A model generated the notes under the pieces. The model was given only the letters and a program-made list of their open reading frames with translations, was not told the DNA's origin and did not search any database. This document shows, in pieces, positions 30,401-41,866 of a stretch of 64,000 nucleotides of DNA; position 1 is the stretch's first letter; every line of letters starts with the position of its first letter. A program made the position numbers and the translations under genes. Origin of the DNA: Fratercula arctica (lineage: Eukaryota > Chordata > Aves > Charadriiformes > Alcidae); assembly GCA_947846985.1 (NCBI GenBank), contig CANTUZ010000012.1, forward strand, positions 24,266,135-24,330,134, in the 5' to 3' direction.

Positions 30401-33123
30401 TTTATTGATATTGCCCATATAAATTAGGATAAAGGATGATTGGCACCCTCCATATTTGATGTGGGACTACCAACAGCATTTTTGGGGTCTTGCTAAGAAA
30501 TATAATATAATATCAAAACAGAGTTTGGATACTGAACTTCTGAAGAAGATTTGAAGTACACCGATAAGCTCATACATTAACAATATTATGAAAATTTTTA
30601 GTGTGCATTTGCTCTCAGAGCAACACTCCCATTGGACAAATAGCTAGAAAAGAACAGTAAACCTACTAGAGAAGATTTTCACCTAATTCATGGTTTTCTA
30701 GGCTGACAAGCTCAGACTTCTCTTATAAGCATTATGCTGTCAAAATAATAACCAGCACTATAACACTATCATGAAATTATGAATATACATAGGCTTACAC
30801 ACCATCCCCTATGAAATATATCAGTTTTTCTAACATTCAGTGGTGTGTGCGTGTGTATGTGTATAAATAAAAATAATAATAATTAAAAAGCAAAGAACAG
30901 CAGGGAAACTCAACATTAGAGCTCAAGCTGCATCTTTGGTCCATCCCACTATATCGCTTCCTGCCAGCACATATGGCACGTAACGTCACAATCTGATCAG
31001 CTCAAGCACTAATGCTCAAGAATGATTGAAGCACAGCACTAGCTTGAGGTATAAATGAAAGTAATTGAGTATTAGAGCCTAACATTTCAGGTGCCTTCTA
31101 CCAACCAGGTTTTTGCTAGAATCTTTTTATCTTACCCAGTCTTTTCAGAACAGCACTGTTCCACACCTGTCCTCCATCCTTCTTTCTCCTGTTCACTCAC
31201 CATTATCATCTTCTGAATTTAAATTTCTTTTCCTCCTAATAAATCTACATCAAGAAAAAAAGAAACTTCTCGCCACAAACCTGACACATCTTTTCTCTGT
31301 AGCTTCAATGGACAAGATGTCCTTTCAACAATACACTCTTATGCATATAAATATACTATTTTAGGAAAATATTTATCAAGCAGAAGTGAACTTCACATAG
31401 TCTTTCTCTTTAAGTTACCTCCCTTAGAAAAAATTTAAAATGCATATGCATTCACCTGATAAAGGAAGGTTTAATATTCTGGAAAACAAGTAAACAGGAA
31501 TAATGCTTATTTTAGAATTTCACTGTTATTTATCATCTGAAATAGATCACTTGCCAATAGTATACAATATGCATTCACAAAACTGGGCAAGGAATATAAA
31601 ATCTCTAACAACTCAGAAATACAACAAAGAAATAATATAGTTCAAATCTTAAGTGTCATACTGAGAGCACGGTGATATGTTTAAAGGGAGATGCAATGCC
31701 TAATTAGAAGTCTTGGTGTGCTGACTTCAATGACAGCTGCAATGCATACCCATAACCTCGGCATCTTGCTGAGCTACGTCAGAGAAAAACTGAATGTGAA
31801 GAAGTAATACATATTTAAGAAGCTGGCTGTTTTGCATCAAGTTATTTCACCTTCTAATCCATCCCACAGTCACTTACATATGACTCTTGGGCCTGCCCAG
31901 AGGCCACTCCAGAGTGGGGGTGCAGACCCCATGGGGGACTCGGGGCCCGGTCAGTACCTAGTGGCTCCGTTTCTGATGTGCCCTCAATCATCTTCCAGTT
32001 ATTCTATATCAAAAGAATTTACAAAGTTACAAAAAACACAAAAAAAAGTCTATAGGCCAAATTTTTTATTACAGTGGTTTCCCACAACAGTTAGTGCAAC
32101 TCACTGACACCCATTTTACCCCGAGATCACATGATTTGTTATTTCAAATGAACTGTATTGAATATACTAAGGCCTTAATAGAAAACCTTCACCAAACTTT
32201 GTACAGTTGAACGCTGTGATTGAAACCTTTTTCTACTCCAACACACAGCAAATAAGCATCCTCTTACATACTAGCCTATTCTTCCTCACACGGATATTTT
32301 CACCGGCTTACCCTCTAGTAATCCATTTTTTCACCCTGCTTAGATCAGCTGTTGCTTTAGAGCCACCACAGTAATCCTCATCTCACCATGCTTGAGGGGT
32401 GACCGGCAGAGCTCTTTGCAACAATCACACTCTTCGCTCACAGCATTCTGCACCACGAATGCCGAAAGGGTGACATTAAATTATGCAATACTTCCATAAT
32501 AGAGCGAAAACAGAATGCAGAAAAATAATAATAATAAAAAAAAACCAAGTTACAGAGACTACAAGTGAATGCCTTTTGACTGAAAAACCCCCACCAATTG
32601 CTCCAAATTGTTCCCTTTTTTCTCTTCACGTGCGGCTCCACACGAAACCCACCTCCGCCGGTGGCAGGGTTCAAAACAGCCGCACCGCTTAATTACACGG
32701 CGCCCAGCCCGTACATCGAATTAGCATTTCGGGAATGTCAGCTCCGCACCAGCGGCACGACAGAGCCGCAGAGGAGGCGACGCTCCTCTGAAGCGGCCCC
32801 GCTGACGGGGCACACCCCGGGGACGGGCCGCGGCCCCTCACCGCGCCGCGCCGCCCCGCCGCCGGTGCCCGGCCCGCCCGCAGCCCCGGCCGCCGCAACA
32901 AAGGGACGGCGGCGGTGCGGGCGTCGCCGCCCCGCCGATGCTGCCCTCGGCGGGGGACACAGGCGCAGCCGTGCCCACACGCCAGGGATGGGGCGCGGAG
33001 ACGGGCGGCCCCTCACCAGGACGGCCCCGGGCTCGGCGAGGCCGCCGGGCAGCGCTCTCCTCACGGCGCGGCGGCCGCAGCCCCTGCCACGCCCGCCCCG
33101 GCCCCTCACCCGCCGACACTCAC
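27449..33123 (-). other. WDR47: WDR47 5'UTR intron
   Basis: 5.7 kb between the noncoding exon and the start-codon exon. It is AT-rich with a short (GT)n block near 30842-30862. No coding frame with splice sites or known repeat was recognised. Additional untranslated exons cannot be excluded. Confidence 0.65.
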
Positions 33124-33720
33124 CTGAGGCGCCCGGCGGCCCGTTGGCGCCGTCACCAGCGGGGCGTAAGGGGAAGATGGCGGCAGACCTCGGTGGCGGG
33201 GCGGGCCCGGTGTCGGTGCGGGGAAGGGAGGGGGTGTCTCGCTCCCGCTCCACTCAGCGCTGCGGTTGCCACCCGCCCTCAGCACTGAGTGCCCAGGCAG
33301 CCCAGGGCCCTCCCCGCGCCGCGCCGGGGCGGGGTGCCCGCGCCGCTGCCTGTAGTGGAAAGCGAAAGGAGGCGGGCCGGGGCCGGCTCGGCTGGGCGTC
33401 GCCCGCGCCGCGGGGGCGGGAGGGACAGATGGTGGCGGCCGCCGCCGCGCTGGGGCGGGGCCCGCTTTGTTAGCGGCGGGACTGGCAGCGCTGGCCAGGA
33501 CGGGCCGCGCCGCGCCCCGGGGCTGAGGTAACCGCGGGGGGGTCTTCGTCTCGGTGGGATCCCGGACGGCGGGCAAGGGAGCGGCTCGGTGTGCCCGTGG
33601 GGCAGCCGGGCCCTGTGCCCCGCAGAGGCCTGTGGGGGCAGCCCGGCCCGCCGCTCGGCCCGCGGTATCTCCTCGCTGCCTGCCTTCCAGGTGCTGGCGT
33701 GAAAACTACCACCGAGCCGT
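32640..33720. promoter_or_regulatory. CpG island, WDR47 promoter (possibly bidirectional)
   Basis: A dense CpG block of about 1 kb with many GC boxes (for example ggggcgggg near 33453), bounded by AT-rich DNA. A YY1-type motif AAGATGGCGGC lies on the plus strand at 33174-33184. A good minus-strand donor is at 33124/33123 and a good plus-strand donor (GCTGAG|GTAACC) near 33527. Overlapping long open frames here are GC artefacts. Confidence 0.82.
33124..33400 (-). other. WDR47: WDR47 noncoding first exon (5' end approximate)
   Basis: The minus strand reads GCGCCTCAG|GTGAGTG, a near-consensus donor inside the CpG island and the natural partner of the acceptor at 27449. The leader contains GCCGCCATCTT just upstream. 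The start site cannot be set by eye; the upper limit given is nominal. Confidence 0.55.
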
Positions 33721-36700
33721 GAGGGACACACGCCCTGTCACCCTGCCGCCCAAACCTTCCCCAGGTACCCCCAAAATTCACCCAATAAACACAGAGCAGA
33801 GGCACTTTTCTTCCCTTTCTGGTTGCCGGCCTGCCATCGCGCTGGGCTACGGCCCTGTTCCCTTCCCTCCTGCGGCGGGGGCTTACAGATCGTTGGCAAC
33901 ACCTGTAGTTGCTGCGTGAGGTGCTGCCGCGTTCCAGGCCGGCCTTGGGTCTCTTTTAGCGTGTTTTTGCTGTCATCTGCTTCTTGAGACTGTTGGAAAA
34001 AGAACACATTCTTCACAGAAATCATATGTAGGCATATGTCATACGTATCTTTTATGAAGATGGATTTACATGCAATTTGACATAGGGTTACGTTCAATGC
34101 ATTTTTGTAATTGTCAGAAGATTATGGCATCTAAGAATTATCATGGTGAACAGTTAATACGCTTCGTCTATGTTTAAATATAGCTGTGAGATGAGATACA
34201 GAAAATCGTGTTAAAATGCTGGTATAGCACTTGGACAAAACCCCAGTGTGTTTGCAGCAGCGCTTTGGCAGGCCTTCTCAAAATGGAGACGGTGGCAATT
34301 TTATGACAAAGAATGTAGCAGAGACACGATTTTTTTAATGTATTTTTTTTTTAATTATGCATGTGTGACATGTATCAGAGGTCCAGGGAAGGCTGTCAGG
34401 GATTTAGCTGACGCTGAACTGGATTCTCTGTCACACTGATGGTTAAAAATGTTAAGAAACACAGCAAGTTCAAGTCTGCTTGCAAACTGTTTTGCTGAGC
34501 ATCAGCTGAAGGACAGAGGGGAATCATAATGTCATTCTCTCTCTCTCTTTTCTTTATGAAAAGGAATGCAGAGAAATGTCCCGAAGGCCGTCCAGCGAGG
34601 AGTGCCGCCTGGCTGCACAGCAGTGACTCTGCCAGGGACAAGCAAGGAATATGGAACTTGATGGTTCCTTCCACGGCACTCTGGTCCCAGCATCGCATCC
34701 CAGGAAGCTCGATCCACTAGTAAAACACTGAATCCTTCCATTTACTTACAAAGCTATCACTTGTTGCTTAGTTGCCTTTGGAGGCACTGATTAATAGAAT
34801 GTAATTACAGAAATGAAACTGTTTCCCAATACATATGATATAATAGAGACGATAAATCGGAGGGAGAGTGGAAAAACAAGATGCCTTTAATTTGTCTAAA
34901 CAAAGCTGTATGCATAACTTTGCTGAACATACCCTTGGAAAAGAAAAGTCCATTTTAAACTTTGTTTGATCTACAAAACACTAGGTAAACACACATACGC
35001 TTTTAAATTTAATCTTGATTTCACAATGGTGTTACTGTGGTTTAGCTCTCTTTTGTGCAACAGCTTTGTTTTCAGTGGAGGTCCTGAGATCTGTGAGACT
35101 ATCTCTGGAGGGCAAGAGTTTTGGGATGAAGGAAAGGTAAAGCTTCCTCCCAGTTATAGACCCAAAAAGGAAGAGTAAATTCTGAATTTAAGATTATTCT
35201 GTTTCCTACTCAGAATGCCAGGCTGTTCACAAGGAAGTAGTGAATTCCTATAGTCTGGAAAGAGATTTCAAGTATCCGACCCTAGGAAGAGGTATGGAAG
35301 AATAGGTAGCGTTACTTGAAGCACCTGCTTTGGAGGGCAATCATACTCCTCAAATATTTGGAGAGAAGACATAGTAGCATCCTATTGGAAAAGGGCAGAT
35401 GGAGGACCCTGGGCTCTGGTTGTTTGTAACTTTTTACTCAGGCATAGCAACGTGTCTTTGGGATGGTCTCAGCTTGCTTTGAACTCCCTAGTCATTATTG
35501 CAAAGAAGGTAACTCCCATGAATAGCAAAGCTGTTGGGTGTGGGTTTTGGAGAGCCTGAAAATCAGGATTAGTAGAGGAGGAGTCCTGCATTGCCTAGTG
35601 ACAAGACAGGGCCCTGCAGTCTGTTCTTGGAACGCTTCTGAAAAGAAAATAGTAATTGTGCTACTATTTTGCAGATGTTGCAGGTGGCCACAGACAATGC
35701 CAGCAGGGCTGGATACATTCTTGGAATTATTCCCTGGTGCTAACCTTGCACAAGATCTGCCGGTGGAGTCCAGCACTCCGTGCAAATCACCTTTGTGTGG
35801 TCGTCATAAAAATGGGCCAATCCCCTGACTTTTAGTCATTATAACAGAGCCCTTCAACTCTTTACATTTTATGTTATATTTACATGATCTTATAAAAAGT
35901 TGCCAAAAAAAATCTGTTTAGAACTTTACTTCTGGAAACAATGTTCACTCATTTCAGGAAAGGATTTCCAGAAAAAATTCATCTAATTTCATGAAAGGAT
36001 TTCCAGAGCTTTGGGTGACAATTCAGCAAAATTCTTGCATAATCTATAGGAGAATTGTTTACGTCAGCATCATAGCTTCAGTTTCAGGTAGCTTAAACAG
36101 AAATACTGAGCCAAAGTAAAATCTGGTTTCAGGTAATTTAAATAATTGCAGGCTTGTGTGGCCTTGCCAGGTCTCGTAATGCAGACATTCACATCAGTGA
36201 TGATGTGGAAAGGATAAGACAAAGCTGCCTTGATGTAAAGCTTCATATTAGCTTTTAGTCTTTCTGCAAAGCTCCATTAGCAGATTAAGTGACATAAAAT
36301 GCCTATAGATATTACTTTGTATGTCTCTATAAAGTTTACATACCATTAACTGAAAAGTTAAACACATCTTGCGTTAAAAAAACCTGTCAGTATCTTGCTT
36401 AACAAATTTGTCAATGAATAATGAATTATTTACTCCTAAGTATTTTATACATCCAGTGTTTGTAATGTTGAATAGAGTCTGAAGAAAGTTTTAAATAACA
36501 TTTTTCAGTGGAATGCTTAACTCTTTTCTACTATTTTCTATTCTTTCCTGAATTCCTAGTTATTATCTTTTCTGACAGGAGGCAGTTCTGTTTAGCGTCC
36601 ATCAGTGTTATCCCTGAATTCAGAAATTTGATAAAAAGCCTGGTGTTAAGAACTCCATCTCCCAAAGAGTTTGTGCTGACCTCTTAAATGTATATGTTGT

Positions 36701-38120
36701 ATATTGCTTCCCTGCCCCTCACGAAGACCAGTGGTTCTGACTGTAAAACAGACAAGGTAGCTGCTTTCCTTTCTTGCTAGAAGTAAATAAGCTAGAATAA
36801 CTTTGCTACCATATTTAACTCTTTGCTGTGGTTGTCTAAATAAACTGTATTTCTTTTTACATCTGTGTGTAAGCAAGCAAGTCCAAAAGTATATGTCGTT
36901 TATCTGTGCATTTATATGTATGCATACACAAACAAACATACTCCACATCTATTTCTTAAATGGAATAGTTTGCTTTTAAAAACAAATTGCTTATAAATGA
37001 ACAAAGATGCTGCACATGTTAAAAGTACTGACTTTTTTCCTGCCATCTAGACCTGGAATAAGATAATTTGTGTGGGGTTTTTGTTGTTGTTTTTAAATTT
37101 TAATTAATTAGAAAATGTAAAAGCAGATGTAAAGGGCTGTGGCTGTCAAGATAGATCTTTATAGCCACAATTCTTCAAACTGCTCATTCAGCTCATTAAA
37201 TTAGTAACAAGGCAGCAAAAAAATGCTAATTCACTATTTGAAAAAGATAAAAGTAGTTAAAGGTTTACCCTTACAAAGCTGTGCCTTTAAGTTGCTAGAA
37301 AAAAACACATCTGACATTTACACCTGATCAGTACAGCTGGATTTGAGAAACAAAGCTATTTTTTACATCACCTTGGTGCAGTTATTGATGCAAAAGCTTA
37401 GGTTCCAAGTGTAACTGAGATGACTGTTCTGCAGTTGGTGATACCAGATCTCTGCACTGGATCCCACAGCAGTACAAATTTGATTCACAAATTCTGTATA
37501 GATTCAGACACACAGTACGGTCATACTGTGTCAAATTAACCAGGGCGTGATCTGAAGTTTCTCAAGTATGGTGTTACTTGCTGAAGGACAGAAAATGAAG
37601 CCTGTCCGTACAAAGGCTGTTTTTAGATGAAAATTTTGAGCTGGGCTTGCCACTGCAAAAACAGCTTTACTGGGTGCAACTGGGTGTTCGTGTTCCAGCA
37701 TAATTCCTTGCTTGTGTCAGCCTGTTTGTGATGCCGTACAGGGACCCGATCGAGCTGCCTGAAAAACAACCAGAAGGGAAGGCTATTCATTTTCAACCAC
37801 ATTAGTTTTCAATTCAGTACTAAAAGCCCTACTATCAATCAGATTTCCAGTATTCTTGAAGCTGCCCTCTGAATATTCAATCTCTGAAATTTAGAGATTA
37901 TTTATCTGCATAAGTTAGCTCAGCAATTCAGTTTGCCTGTTGACAGTGCAGTGATGTCACGTCCCCTTTCACCAAGTCCTTACTCTTGCTCTGCAACCCA
38001 GCAGGACAATACAAAACCCCCCAAAAAGCATGATTTGGACTGGAAAAAGTTTGCTAATTTTTTTTTGCTAATCTTATTTTTTTGGATGCTATTTTCTATT
38101 CAAGATTACGCCAACAAGTA
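33721..38120. other. Intergenic spacer between WDR47 promoter and CAMSAP2 3' end
   Basis: About 4.4 kb, mostly AT-rich. No conserved coding exon was recognised on either strand. It contains an imperfect 22-nt direct repeat (35951 and 35986) and one splice-like segment on the plus strand (35076-35136), both weak. Genes such as TAF13 or GPR25 that flank these loci in human were not seen. Confidence 0.6.
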
Positions 38121-38147
38121 CAAGTTATTTCACTAAAAGTCATATTC

Positions 38148-38153
38148 TTTATT
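38148..38153 (-). terminator. CAMSAP2: Possible distal CAMSAP2 polyadenylation signal AATAAA
   Basis: Third and most distal AATAAA downstream of the CAMSAP2 stop codon. Use is unproven. Confidence 0.3.
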
Positions 38154-38593
38154 AGCTGTCTTGATGAAGGTAAGACTTCATCTTGAAAACCTCCCCCTTC
38201 TGAAACAATCCTATTACACTGGCTAGTTAGTTTCTGTGGTTTTGGAACAGTGGAAGCTCACCAGAGTAGAGGAGTTTATCAGTTGACTTGCAAATGTGAA
38301 ACTCACTTCTGAAGGGAACAGGGTAACGCCACATTGTCCTCAAGACTGAAATGAGAAGCCTAATTCTTCAATAGCCTCCCTCTGATAACATCAGAACACT
38401 AAATTATACGTGAAAGAAAGAAAAACAATGGGGAACAAAAGGAGAAATAAAAATGGTGCATATTTCCTGCAATTTCTATGCTACTGAAATACAAGAAGAA
38501 CCAAGATTTAAACACCAATGACAACTTTTTATCCTTTCATTTTATATTTAGATGTAAGCAAGAAAACAAAAAATATACTTTTGGTGCCATGCT

Positions 38594-38599
38594 TTTATT
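38594..38599 (-). terminator. CAMSAP2: Possible CAMSAP2 polyadenylation signal AATAAA
   Basis: Canonical hexamer in transcript sense about 3 kb past the stop codon, chosen as the likely main end because the sequence stays UTR-like up to here. Confidence 0.4.
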
Positions 38600-40346
38600 T
38601 AAATGAAAGGAAAAAACTACACTGTACCACATAAGTAGCAATGACAATATTTTACAGCACAGCATTTGAAAAAATATGGAAGCTATGCTCCATAGAAGTG
38701 GACAAGTAAGCACACAATACACTGTACATTTTTCAACAGTGCCCGTTAAATCATAATTAAATAGCTGAATTTGGCTTTAAACAGCCAAATAATAAGAGCT
38801 AACAGTCATACTAACATAAAAAAAAAATTCAGTAGCTATTATGACTGTTAGAATATGAAATTTTGCTCCAAAAACTAAGATGAGAGTTTGGCAATTCAGT
38901 CATAGCAACAATAATAATACCCCTGATGAAAGCACCAGTGTGTTCTGAAAAGGCCAGTGATAAATACTGGCCCTTATGGAAAGCTTCCTTTTTTTTTTTT
39001 TTTCTTTTTTTAAACATGATCCCAACCAAAGATCCACTGTAATTAGAAAATTTGCAGGCTTAAAAAGGAAAAGCGTATCTAGCTTTACTTTTCCTGTATT
39101 AAGTAAAACTTTATACTGCGAGCAATTAAGTTTTCAACTGCATTATTCACATTCTACTTTTAGACATTGCACAAATCTTTAACCTGTTGACAAAGGTAAA
39201 TTTCATAATACATTCAGATACATTTAAAATGACTCAAAGAATTCCTTGTCGTGTATCTAAGCTCACTTCGATTAGATTGATGCGTGTGTCTTTATGGTGT
39301 TGCAAATCTTCAGTTAAATCATAGTACGGATTTTAGAAATAAAAAGCCTCCCATGATAAAACTTCTTTTGAAGTTATTCACCATATGCGTATCTGTTAAT
39401 TCCAACCTCCTGGTTTCTTCAATCACTGTATATTATACACAGCTTCATATTGTTATTCAAGATGTTCCTACAACGGTATTTGTAGGAACTGTCTAACAGG
39501 CAGAATGTGCAAACCCTCTTTCCCCTTTTTTAATATTATTTATATCCTATATACACAATATGTATACACTTGAAATATAAGAGTTACATATCCTGGTGAT
39601 ATACATGCAAACAGTAGGAATCAGCTAACCACAAATAGTTTTGAGCCACATACATATTAAACATGTATTTTAAAGTGTTTTTTCTTTTTTTACAGTTTTA
39701 ACAAATATACATAAATATAAGAACATAAATTACAGTAAAACTGACAGCATTTTTGAGAAAATGTTTATAACCCAGATGCATTGATGCCTAAGGCCTTACA
39801 ATAATTTAAAAAAAAGTACTGTTCTAAACTGCTTAATGACATCTCATTCCTGTGCATCTTTTATAGAAGTAAATGAGTACATCGTAGTAGTGAGGCATAG
39901 TTTCTCTCAAAGCACTTTAATGAGAGAAATACGAACATAGCTTTAGTCTCCCCATGAAACAGAATGGGCTACATACTTAGAGCACAATACTGTCTTATGT
40001 TAATGCAGTTGTCACAACACTGAAACAGAACAGAATCACAAAGCATTCAAGTCTTTTCCTGAGAATGTGATTTTTTCCCCCAGCAAATCCTCTGGTGTAC
40101 ATTATCAAAACAGCCACAGATTCAGGGGAGGCTTCAAGTTTGTAGTTTCTTTTTTTTCTCTTCTCTTTTTTTTTTTTTTTTTTTTCAGAACAGTGCTATG
40201 TAAAAAGCAAATTATACGAGAAAAACACTGAAACGGAATAGTGATTTATAAAATAACCAAACACTGTTTTGAACTAAAATGCAGCCCTTTATAACTAATA
40301 CTGAAATACGCCTAGAGTCTGTTTTTGTAAATGGTCATATTATAAA

Positions 40347-40352
40347 TTTATT
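40347..40352 (-). terminator. CAMSAP2: Possible proximal CAMSAP2 polyadenylation signal AATAAA
   Basis: Canonical hexamer 1.2 kb past the stop codon. It would give a short 3'UTR form. Confidence 0.35.
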
Positions 40353-41560
40353 GAAACGTCACTTAGGCTTTTTTGCCAGACGTATTTAAAATTGCTAAGT
40401 GTCACAAGACATCATCTGGTAGATCGTGTCAAGAAAACAATTTACTAAGACACACTGGAAATTCTTATCAAATGTCTGTTCCCTAGGATTTAAGTCTGAG
40501 CTGGCAGATCTGAAGGCAGAAAGAAGAGACAGTGGCCTGGATCTTAAAATCAATGGGAATTAGCTACACGACTTCTGAAAGATCTGTGACTAATGAATTC
40601 TGTGATTCTTCTGAATATTTTTAGTGTTCTGTCAGGCAAACATCAGGGATCTAGCTCTGAATGTTTCACAAGTTCCTATTCCTTCCTTGGAGAAGCAGTA
40701 CCTGACCGTGTGCTCGCTCTTCGTCTGGAACATTACAAAATAACGCACGTTTGCTTAAACTGTTTCAGAGGTCTACCAGATCTTTTTACCTTGCGTTTTA
40801 ATGGTATTATGAATGTGCACGTGGTCAGTCATTACATCTCAGATGGCAACTTAATGAAACAGGAATAATTCCATCACCTAACTATACCCTGAGTTGTTTA
40901 AATAATTCAGTTGAAGGAAACTTCAAGCAGTTCAAAGGCTTTTCCTTTGCTGTTTAGTCTGTAAGCAAATCAGTATTATTTAACTGAAAAAGAATTATAA
41001 ATAATCAGGGGAACGAATCTTGATTTTGTTACAGCACACAATAAGGATCTTGCAGAACAGACCCATTCAGCTGTTCTTCAGTGACATACAGCTCATCATT
41101 TAGTCTTTACTGGAAGCCAGTATGCAAAGTTCAATGGTATTGAGAATATTAAGAAGTATTTCTTTAGTGAAAGAAAAGATATTTCAAGACAAGCACAAAT
41201 ACAAACATATAAGGCAAGAGATGTAAAAAAATGTATTTTGAGTCACTAAAGAGGAACATTCAGTGCTTCAGTGTATCTAATCAAAATACAGAGCAAATAT
41301 ACTCTATATATTGTATTAGCACATACAAATCTCCACACAAGTCAAACGTTTCTGTAATCACTCGTAATTGTTCACTTAAGTGATAATCTTCTGCACCCCT
41401 AAACACCATGTTTACATTCCAGTTGGACATGATAATAGAACTTGGTGTCCAGTTTTAAGTTCTAAGAGTCTTGTTGGCAACTAGAAATCTATTTCCTATA
41501 GGCAGTAAAGATGAAGTGCAAGTTTATCATAACTGTCAGAAGAAAATTTTCTCCCATCTA

Positions 41561-41866
41561 CTATGCCTTGGTCGGTAAAAGTTTCTTAGGAGTTACTGGT
41601 CTCTTGGTTTGCCACAAATGGCTGTGAATGGTAATTGCATCAACGCTGGCAGACAAAGTTTTAGCAGGTATGTGGCTAAATTGCTTCCTGTCAGAGTTGT
41701 ATTTATACAGTCCCTCTATCATTTTCTTTGTGATAGATTTAGGACCTATTCCCGTTAATTTATTGATTTCTTCAGTGTCAGGGCAATATGTATACAGAGA
41801 TCTGAACTGGCAGCCTGAATCCCGGAACAAGATTAAGAAATTATTGGCATCGGATTTTTCCATTTC
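41561..41866 (-). CDS. CAMSAP2: CAMSAP2 last coding exon (CKK core)
   Basis: 306 nt, fragment residues 1070-1170 and TAG at 41563-41561. The acceptor TTTTAAAG|GAAATG follows a CTTT repeat. It encodes NNFLILFRDSGCQFRSLYTY, then GLYKYNSDRKQFSHIPAKT and HLWQTKR, the heart of the CKK microtubule-binding domain. Confidence 0.97.
   Translation of the reverse strand, partial: EMEKSDANNFLILFRDSGCQFRSLYTYCPDTEEINKLTGIGPKSITKKMIEGLYKYNSDRKQFSHIPAKTLSASVDAITIHSHLWQTKRPVTPKKLLPTKA

Larger units (their letters stand above)
38570..41560 (-). other. CAMSAP2: CAMSAP2 3'UTR (end inferred)
   Basis: About 3 kb of AT-rich, intronless sequence follows the CAMSAP2 stop codon. AATAAA signals in the transcript sense lie at 40352-40347, 38599-38594 and 38153-38148. 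The RNA also carries an A20 tract (40185-40166). Length and composition suit a long regulated 3'UTR, but the used site is not known. Confidence 0.55.

Noticed and set aside
32598..33473. 291-codon plus-strand open frame and several overlapping long frames on both strands
   Set aside because: They lie in the WDR47 CpG island, are Pro/Arg/Ala-rich in all frames, show no domain, and simply reflect the lack of AT-rich stop codons.
37933..38136. 67-codon plus-strand frame resembling a single-pass microprotein
   Set aside because: The hydrophobic stretch is produced by a T-rich run (TTT/TTA codons). There is no recognised homologue, and its end abuts a minus-strand poly(A) signal. It could only be revived by cross-species conservation or ribosome profiling.
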